DNA of 5,928 nucleotides from Bacillota bacterium (GTDB lineage Bacteria; Bacillota; Clostridia; Lachnospirales; Lachnospiraceae). The position numbers and the translations under genes are program-made. Shown here piece after piece: positions 5,649 through 5,928 of the stretch; the first letter of the stretch is position 1, and each line of letters begins with the position of its first letter. A model generated the notes under the pieces. That model searched no databases. It worked only from the letters and a program-made list of their open reading frames with translations, and had not been told where the DNA came from. Location: the NCBI GenBank assembly GCA_009177215.1, contig WFLY01000164.1:3053-8980 (forward strand), read 5' to 3'.

Positions 5649-5928
5649 GATGTTCTGTGGAAACATCTGAAAAGAAACAAGGTAGATCATATGGCTGCAA
5701 AAGCAGGCGTGTGAGTGATAACAAAAAATGAACTGGAACTGCGTTGCCTGTCACAGAATTAACCGATATAATGACATGAGAACAGAGAAAGGAAAAAGTT
5801 CCAGAACACCTGTCTTTAGCAGAGAACCGTGTCCTGAAACCATCATTAAAAACATGGTTATTATATCAAGATATGAAGTGGAATACAAGAAGGAAGAAGA
5901 TATTTTTAATTAACAGTAAAGAAGAAGG
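5649..5928. other. Gene-free right end with promoter, leader and edge Shine-Dalgarno
   Basis: I see no supported coding region after the tRNA terminator. The region holds the promoter at 5744-5772 and small inverted repeats: GATGTT/AACATC at 5649-5667, AACCAT/ATGGTT at 5838-5859, and ATATC/GATAT at 5863-5874. The purine-rich end AAGAAGAAGG (5919-5928) looks like a ribosome binding site for a gene starting just outside. An open frame from 5728 to 5913 exists, but it overlaps the promoter and lacks a ribosome binding site. Confidence 0.5.
5744..5772 (+). promoter_or_regulatory. Sigma-A promoter reading out of the right edge
   Basis: TTGCCT (5744-5749) and a perfect TATAAT (5767-5772) are exactly 17 bases apart. 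Transcription would start near 5779. No convincing gene follows inside the window, so the target is probably just beyond base 5928, giving an mRNA leader of at least 150 bases. Confidence 0.6.

Noticed and set aside
5503..5754. Open frame on the minus strand (83 residues) containing RVGLEPTTTRL
   Set aside because: It is the antisense translation of tRNA-Asn and its terminator. This is a well-known spurious protein pattern, with no ribosome binding site.
5728..5913. 61-residue open frame on the plus strand
   Set aside because: A promoter (5744-5772) lies within its first codons, there is no Shine-Dalgarno, the composition is unremarkable, and I recognise no motif. The internal ATG at 5776 would be almost leaderless.

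Overview
The window looks like a piece of a Clostridia genome, most likely a gut or rumen Lachnospiraceae. This is an inference. It rests on a GH10 xylanase with clostridial motifs, a short Firmicutes-type mannonate dehydratase, a lipoprotein-type bacterial serpin, strong AGGAGG-like ribosome binding sites, and classical sigma-A promoters. No marker gene here fixes the species.

Layout, all on the + strand. (1) Bases 1-813 are the 3' part of a GH10 endo-1,4-beta-xylanase, cut by the window's left edge. (2) Bases 869-980 are a compact control region: an extended -10 promoter, a 7-bp inverted repeat just past the expected transcription start, and a small hairpin next to the Shine-Dalgarno. It drives (3) a 544-residue class I adenylate-forming acyl-CoA synthetase (981-2615), closed by an intrinsic terminator at 2641-2669. 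(4) Bases 2797-4201 encode a secreted lipoprotein serpin (protease inhibitor) broken by a single-base frameshift at a CCC run (3389-3391). All the rest of the serpin fold is present on either side of the break, so it is either a very recent pseudogene or a sequencing error. (5) A 225-base spacer holds two mutually exclusive inverted repeats, then (6) uxuA, mannonate dehydratase (4427-5473), starting at GTG. (7) A near-consensus promoter whose -35 box overlaps the uxuA stop codon drives tRNA-Asn(GTT) at 5517-5588, followed by two hairpins, the second terminator-like. (8) The last ~280 bases contain no convincing gene. They hold a TTGCCT-N17-TATAAT promoter and end in a Shine-Dalgarno-like AGAAGG, so a gene probably starts just past the right edge.

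The genes are mostly separate transcription units rather than one operon. The xylanase (xylan backbone cleavage) and UxuA (hexuronate breakdown to 2-keto-3-deoxygluconate) both fit plant cell-wall use. The serpin, if functional, would protect the cell surface from host or competitor serine proteases. The acyl-CoA synthetase substrate cannot be read from the sequence. I do not see a new defence or mobile system. The most notable items are the single-base break in the serpin, the possible operator at the acyl-CoA synthetase promoter, the alternative hairpins ahead of uxuA, and the promoter overlapping the uxuA stop.
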